A stretch of 39,428 nt of DNA, from IMG/VR virus record IMGVR_UViG_3300047557_001008, positions 1 to 39,428 of that record; one strand, written 5' to 3'. Position numbers and translations under genes: made by a program. How positions within the stretch are numbered: the first letter of the stretch is position 1; each line of letters starts with the position of its first letter. This DNA comes from a virus. The notes below the pieces were generated by a model, which searched no databases, was not told the DNA's origin, and saw only the letters and a program-made list of their open reading frames with translations. Below, one piece after another: positions 35,963 through 39,428 of the stretch.

Positions 35963-36091
35963 CTAAATTGATGTCCAACCACGAATACTGCCGCCCTCTA
36001 TAGGGCAGATAAATGCTAGGTGCTTGCCGTCTAGAATCCACTGACGATGGGCTGCATTTGCAGCAGCCCAGTCAATATCTGAGTTAAGCAT
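35963..36091 (-). CDS. Tiny late protein, 42 aa
   Basis: ATG 36091 overlaps the previous stop as TAATG; the frame ends at 35963. It encodes MLNSDIDWAAANAAHRQWIL, then DGKHLAFICPIEGGSIRGWT and SI. Trp, Cys and Gly-containing sequence with no repeats looks like real protein rather than filler. It comes between the fibre-assembly-like gene and the glycosyltransferase. Function unknown. Confidence 0.6.
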   Translation of the reverse strand: MLNSDIDWAAANAAHRQWILDGKHLAFICPIEGGSIRGWTSI

Positions 36092-36291
36092 TACGAAAGA
36101 AGTAGTCTGGCTTCTTCTTCGGTTATACCTAACTTGTTTAACAGGGCTTGGCGTTTTGTGGTTGCTTCTATTTCTTGATTTTTTAAACGCAATAATTCTG
36201 CTTGGTCTTTTTCAATTTGTTGCAATTCCTGTGGCGTGAAATCTCTTTCAATGATTTCATCAGTTTCAACATTATGAATAATTTTTTTCAT
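36091..36291 (-). CDS. Fibre-assembly-chaperone-like protein, 66 aa
   Basis: A charged helical protein with a coiled coil (QELQQIEKDQAELLRLKNQE) and the C-terminal motif RQALLNKLGITEEEARLLLS. The LLxxLGITxEEAxLLL ending is common to small phage proteins next to fibre genes and similar in pattern to the ends of the 83- and 87-aa genes nearby. It directly follows the 222-aa fibre-tip gene with a one-base overlap. Chaperone role is inferred. Confidence 0.6.
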   Translation of the reverse strand: MKKIIHNVETDEIIERDFTPQELQQIEKDQAELLRLKNQEIEATTKRQALLNKLGITEEEARLLLS

Positions 36292-36959
36292 TATTTGACT
36301 CCATATAGAACATAAGTGCCGCCAGTAAAATTACCGCCACCAGTAAATATTTCAATAGAAGAAATTGCGGCAGAGGTGCCAACCCAAGCGTGTGTTGCTT
36401 GGACTACTGTTTTAAATCCACTGTTACTTACCCAATAAGATGACGAACGCACTGATTTTTTTCCAGTAGATATTGCATAATTGGGAAAATACATCACTAC
36501 ATTACCATCGGCGTTATTGTCAGGAGTTGTTTCGCCAACTGTGCTGATTAAAGTTGTAAAACCGCTTGTATTGTAAGCATTACCACCTAAAGCATTATTG
36601 TAAAAACGATGATAAAGCCCACCATAATTGGAACCGCTATCTCCATTTAATCTAATAAAGCAACCATTCGCATTTGTATTAACTGCATACAAATATAAAT
36701 GCAAATCAACATAAGAACCAGAAATGCTTGATATTGTTATGGAAGAAGAACCATTTAATGAACCAGTTGCTAATGATGTCATACCACCACTACTTGGCGC
36801 AGCCCACTTCAATCCTGTAGTCGTTGACGAGTCAACAGTGAGGACCTGATTGGCGCTACCTACTGCAAGGATGCCAGAGTCATTGGTGGTAGTACCAACT
36901 ACCAAGTCGCCTTTTGCTGCTGGAGCAACGGCGTTAGATGATGCTTTTGATATTGGCAT
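36291..36959 (-). CDS. Fibre / receptor-binding protein, 222 aa
   Basis: The first 60 residues hold the shared module AKGDLVVGTTTNDSGILAVG..NQVLTVDSSTTTGLKWAAP. The rest is a beta-rich domain with many aromatic residues (YVDLHLYLYAVNTNANGCFI, SSYWVSNSGFKTVVQATHAW) and a Gly-rich end (TGGGNFTGGTYVLYGVK). This is how alternative fibre tips look: constant N-terminal attachment and a diverged C-terminal binding domain. It is followed by the 66-aa chaperone-like gene. Confidence 0.7.
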   Translation of the reverse strand: MPISKASSNAVAPAAKGDLVVGTTTNDSGILAVGSANQVLTVDSSTTTGLKWAAPSSGGMTSLATGSLNGSSSITISSISGSYVDLHLYLYAVNTNANGCFIRLNGDSGSNYGGLYHRFYNNALGGNAYNTSGFTTLISTVGETTPDNNADGNVVMYFPNYAISTGKKSVRSSSYWVSNSGFKTVVQATHAWVGTSAAISSIEIFTGGGNFTGGTYVLYGVK

Positions 36960-37222
36960 TAGTTACCCCCCAGGGCTGCTCTGAGTTCATCCAAGGACAG
37001 TCCTACGGATGCTAACTTTTCTTCAATAGTAGGTTGTGGAACTGGTTGTGCAATATGAGAATTGACTGCACTTTCAAGTTCTTCTTGAGTCACGGTTGAT
37101 AAGTCTGCAGTTTGAATAATTTTATTTGCTGGGTCATTCAAATCAGCAGATAGTCCTTGACTACCAAGTTCTTTATCAAGTTGCGACAGATTAATTTCTT
37201 TTGAAGTTATTACTCTAGCCAT
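36959..37222 (-). CDS. Fibre-associated small protein, paralogue A (87 aa)
   Basis: Begins MARVITSKEINLSQLDKELG and ends with PTIEEKLASVGLSLDELRAA. It is a clear paralogue of the 83-aa gene at 38071-38322: KEINLSQLDKELG, a HIxQPxPQPT linker and KLASVGLSLxELxAALGGN are shared. Each copy directly follows a fibre gene. A tail-fibre assembly or capping chaperone is the likely role, from position and from the C-terminal motif. Confidence 0.65.
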   Translation of the reverse strand: MARVITSKEINLSQLDKELGSQGLSADLNDPANKIIQTADLSTVTQEELESAVNSHIAQPVPQPTIEEKLASVGLSLDELRAALGGN

Positions 37223-37223
37223 T

Positions 37224-38069
37224 TTATGACCCCAAATCTACGACGGAAATTGAACGACGTTCAAAAAATGCTGTTGTTGATGCTCCGCCACCAGCCGCGG
37301 AAAATTTTAGAGTGAATGTATTACTCCCTGCTGTTAATCCAGTTACTACAAAAGCAGCACCCGCTTCAACAATATTGTTATTCGCTGCTTGATGATAAGC
37401 AGAAATGGAACGTTCGTCAGATGCGGAAATCGTTGTTGCTCCACTTACTGCAAAAGAACAATGTTCCCAAACATTTGAAACACCATTATTACCCATCATT
37501 GCCTTAATCGTTACAAGAGCCTTGGTTCCAGTTGTAACAGTTACGGATGTGACGGTAGACAAATCCGTGTAGGAAGTGGAAGTCGTGGTCTGACTGCTTG
37601 ATGTGTATGCGTAGCCAGTATTGAAAGCAGTAGCGCCCCAAGCAGGAATACCACCAGATACCTTGAGTACTTGGTCTGTTGAACCAATACCTAATCTTGC
37701 TGGAGTGTTAGCAGCAGAGGCATAGATGATGTCGCCAGTGGTGGTAGTCAACGTATTGTTGATGAACTTACCATTGGCTTGAGACTGTGTGTAGGTATCA
37801 GTCAGAGCAATCGTAGCGTTAGCGATGACTTCAATAATGTCGCCAGCAAGAGTGGCATCTATCAAAGTGATGCTGGTGCCGTTTGTGGCTGTGTAGTCAT
37901 TGCCACGTGAGAGCAATGTACCGTTGCGATATACCTGTTCGTACCCTACTGAATAGACCAGCGATACTGAGTTATCGTCTAGTCCAGACAGGCTGGTAGT
38001 ACCTGCTGCTGGTGCCTTAGACCAGCGAACTGTCAGTACTGGTGTAGTACCGATTCTACCTGTAGCCAA
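37224..38069 (-). CDS. Fibre / receptor-binding protein, 281 aa
   Basis: The N-terminal 100 residues form a beta-rich attachment region (SLVYSVGYEQVYRNGTLLSR, GTSITLIDATLAGDIIEVIA) as in many phage fibre adaptors. Then comes the shared module TTGDIIYASAANTPARLGIG..DQVLKVSGGIPAWGA, and finally a unique beta-rich tip of about 130 residues (VTVTTGTKALVTIKAMMG, TTISASDERSISAYHQ). It alternates with the small chaperone-like genes. Confidence 0.7.
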   Translation of the reverse strand: MATGRIGTTPVLTVRWSKAPAAGTTSLSGLDDNSVSLVYSVGYEQVYRNGTLLSRGNDYTATNGTSITLIDATLAGDIIEVIANATIALTDTYTQSQANGKFINNTLTTTTGDIIYASAANTPARLGIGSTDQVLKVSGGIPAWGATAFNTGYAYTSSSQTTTSTSYTDLSTVTSVTVTTGTKALVTIKAMMGNNGVSNVWEHCSFAVSGATTISASDERSISAYHQAANNNIVEAGAAFVVTGLTAGSNTFTLKFSAAGGGASTTAFFERRSISVVDLGS

Positions 38070-38070
38070 T

Positions 38071-38322
38071 TTAGTTTCCTCCTAGTGCTGCTTTGAGTTC
38101 TTCTAAAGAAAGACCAACTGAGGCAAGTTTGTCAGCAACAGTTGGTTGAGGATTAGGCTGGGAAATGTGGGACTCTATTGCGTTCAGCAATGCTTGGTCA
38201 TCGGGTCTTCCATCAGCATATGAAATTTCCCATTCACCATCTTTACTTGCAGCATTTAGTCCAACTACACCAAGTTCTTTATCTAATTGTGATAAATTGA
38301 TTTCTTTGTTTGTTTTTGCCAT
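38071..38322 (-). CDS. Fibre-associated small protein, paralogue B (83 aa)
   Basis: MAKTNKEINLSQLDKELGVV at the start and PTVADKLASVGLSLEELKAA at the end match the 87-aa paralogue closely; the middle (DGEWEISYADGRPDDQALL) differs. It follows the 239-aa fibre gene with a one-base overlap. The pair looks like an ancient duplication of a fibre plus chaperone unit. Confidence 0.65.
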   Translation of the reverse strand: MAKTNKEINLSQLDKELGVVGLNAASKDGEWEISYADGRPDDQALLNAIESHISQPNPQPTVADKLASVGLSLEELKAALGGN

Positions 38323-39041
38323 TATCCTAATACCACCATTCTTGGATAAGCATTTGTACTATCGCCAATTATTTGAGCGGCCTGAGCAGCATTGCTTGTT
38401 CTGTATGTCCAATCAACGTTATATGCAGTATTAGCAGATAAACCAGTAACAATATGTACAGTGCAGGCTTCATTTACTCCAATATAACTGCTATCGCAAG
38501 CAACCATTTCGTAAGTTGTTCCTGCTCCTAATGATACGCTCCACGTATTTACTCCACCACCAGCGATTTGTGCTCTACCCTTCAGAATTACAATAATGGT
38601 CGTGCTTGACCCTGTAGTAATAGAAACCCTAAAGTTTGTTGTGTTTACTGCAGTTTGAGTAGTAGATGTTGTTGTGTAATTAGTTCCCGCTGTTATTGTT
38701 TTTGAACCAAGAATAGAGATACCTGACGAAGCAGAAGCCCACGTAGGAACGCCACCAGATACGCTAAGAACCTGACCTGTTGAGCCAATACCCAACCTTG
38801 CTGGTGTATTTGCACTTGACGCATATAGCAAATCACCTGTTGCAGTCATTAGAGACTGTGGTGAAGAACCCCATTTTAGTCCAGTAGCCTGGGCAGAGTC
38901 TGCAAGTAATGTTTGGTTAGCGCTACCCACCGCCAATCGTGCTGGCGTATCAGCAGCAGTTGCTGTAAGCAAATCGCCCTTAGCATCTACGATTGTAGAT
39001 TGAATTGCGGAATCACCCGCACCTAATCTTCCTGTTGACAT
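38322..39041 (-). CDS. Fibre / receptor-binding protein, 239 aa
   Basis: ATG 39041 lies just after the previous stop; a longer frame would start inside the upstream gene. Two copies of the shared module are visible: VDAKGDLLTATAADTPARLA..NQTLLADSAQATGLKWG and MTATGDLLYASSANTPARLG..GQVLSVSGGVPTWAS. The remaining 130 residues are a Thr/Ser-rich beta domain (GSKTITAGTNYTTTSTTQTA, EACTVHIVTGLSANTAYNVD). The end is AYPRMVVLG. Confidence 0.7.
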   Translation of the reverse strand: MSTGRLGAGDSAIQSTIVDAKGDLLTATAADTPARLAVGSANQTLLADSAQATGLKWGSSPQSLMTATGDLLYASSANTPARLGIGSTGQVLSVSGGVPTWASASSGISILGSKTITAGTNYTTTSTTQTAVNTTNFRVSITTGSSTTIIVILKGRAQIAGGGVNTWSVSLGAGTTYEMVACDSSYIGVNEACTVHIVTGLSANTAYNVDWTYRTSNAAQAAQIIGDSTNAYPRMVVLG

Positions 39042-39042
39042 A

Positions 39043-39372
39043 CTATGATAACTCGCTTCCGAACGCTGCGAATGAGAAGTTTGCGGATGAGGCATAGACA
39101 GTAACTACATCTGTCGCAGCCAAGGTAACACCCAAAGTCAAGGTGTCAGTTGTATTAGCAGGCAGTGATACATCGTAAGCAACGTACTGGCTTGCAGCCA
39201 AGGCTGCACCAGCAACGCGTACTGCGATGCGGTAGGTACCAGCAGTTGCTGCTTGGTTACAGACAGTAATGGTTGACACAATAGCCTGTGTTGCTGAGGG
39301 AACTGTGTATAGGGTTGTTGCTGTTGTTGCCGATGGGTTTGATTGCCCAAGGACTTTATAGGTTGTTGGCAT
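39043..39372 (-). CDS. Small beta-rich fibre-module protein, 109 aa
   Basis: Starts MPTTYKVLGQSNPSATTATT behind CTAAGGAGAAATAA. It is beta-rich and hydrophobic-Thr alternating (VSTITVCNQAATAGTYRIAV, TTDTLTLGVTLAATDVVTVY), similar to small phage proteins of the form TYKVLGQ..P...T...LYTVP that sit beside fibre genes. In the circle it follows the 564-aa fibre by 14 nt. A structural trimming or fibre-connector role is inferred. Confidence 0.65.
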   Translation of the reverse strand: MPTTYKVLGQSNPSATTATTLYTVPSATQAIVSTITVCNQAATAGTYRIAVRVAGAALAASQYVAYDVSLPANTTDTLTLGVTLAATDVVTVYASSANFSFAAFGSELS

Positions 39373-39428
39373 TTATTTCTCCTTAGTTACATCCCACCGA
39401 ACAGCAACGCTGTTGGTGTTGGGTCTGT
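39302..39428. repeat. Terminal direct repeat (right copy)
   Basis: This is the same 127 bp as positions 1-127. It carries the start of the 109-aa late gene and the last codons of the fibre gene that ends at position 86 in the left copy. It shows that the late operon is continuous across the junction. Confidence 0.9.

Noticed and set aside
1-39428. Lysogeny module (integrase, excisionase, CI-type repressor, attP)
   Set aside because: No tyrosine or serine recombinase motif and no recognisable repressor were found. The SOS-like palindrome alone does not show a temperate lifestyle.

Overview
This window is a tailed-phage genome assembled as a circle. Bases 1-127 are repeated exactly at 39302-39428, so the unique length is 39,301 bp, and the 109-aa gene at 39043-39372 runs straight on from the gene ending at position 86. 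The likely host is an actinobacterium: there is a WhiB-type iron-sulfur regulator, a short secreted transglycosylase of actinobacterial type, and several small zinc-ribbon proteins of the kind common in actinophages. The moderate-to-low GC content suggests an aquatic lineage; this is inference. No tail-tube, sheath or tape-measure gene is recognisable, while a 1,689-aa internal-type protein and a beta-rich 660-aa tail protein are present, so a short-tailed (podovirus-like) particle is the best guess. I see no integrase.

Layout. (1) Late leftward unit, 20523 down to 1 and on through 39428 to 32318: terminase, two small genes, portal, an HslV/proteasome-beta-like protease, small virion genes, three large putative internal virion proteins, scaffold, N4-gp56-like major capsid protein, a cluster of tiny lysine-rich proteins, connector-like genes, a fibre array with small chaperone-like partners, a glycosyltransferase, a large tail protein and a lysis cassette (TM protein, M15 endolysin, holin). 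It starts at a perfect TTGACA-N17-TATAAT promoter and ends at a strong hairpin terminator at 32226-32272. (2) Rightward unit, 21041-26551: small genes, an amidoligase with four zinc modules, a class-II glutamine amidotransferase, WhiB, an anchored transglycosylase and zinc ribbons, served by several consensus promoters. (3) Leftward replication unit, 32055-26608: Cas4/RecB-like nuclease in two frames, a zinc-ribbon protein, RecA/DnaB-fold ATPase, resolvase-like nuclease, primase in two pieces, a Nmad1-like protein, another PD-(D/E)XK-like protein and a sigma-like factor. Units 2 and 3 converge near 26.6 kb.

The most unusual parts are the control region at 20.2-21.0 kb and the amidoligase/amidotransferase pair. 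In the control region, ten exact 11-bp units on one side and three on the other side flank the late promoter, with a GAAC-N4-GTTC palindrome between. The amidoligase pair suggests that the phage modifies a peptide or protein during infection. Both are described under findings.
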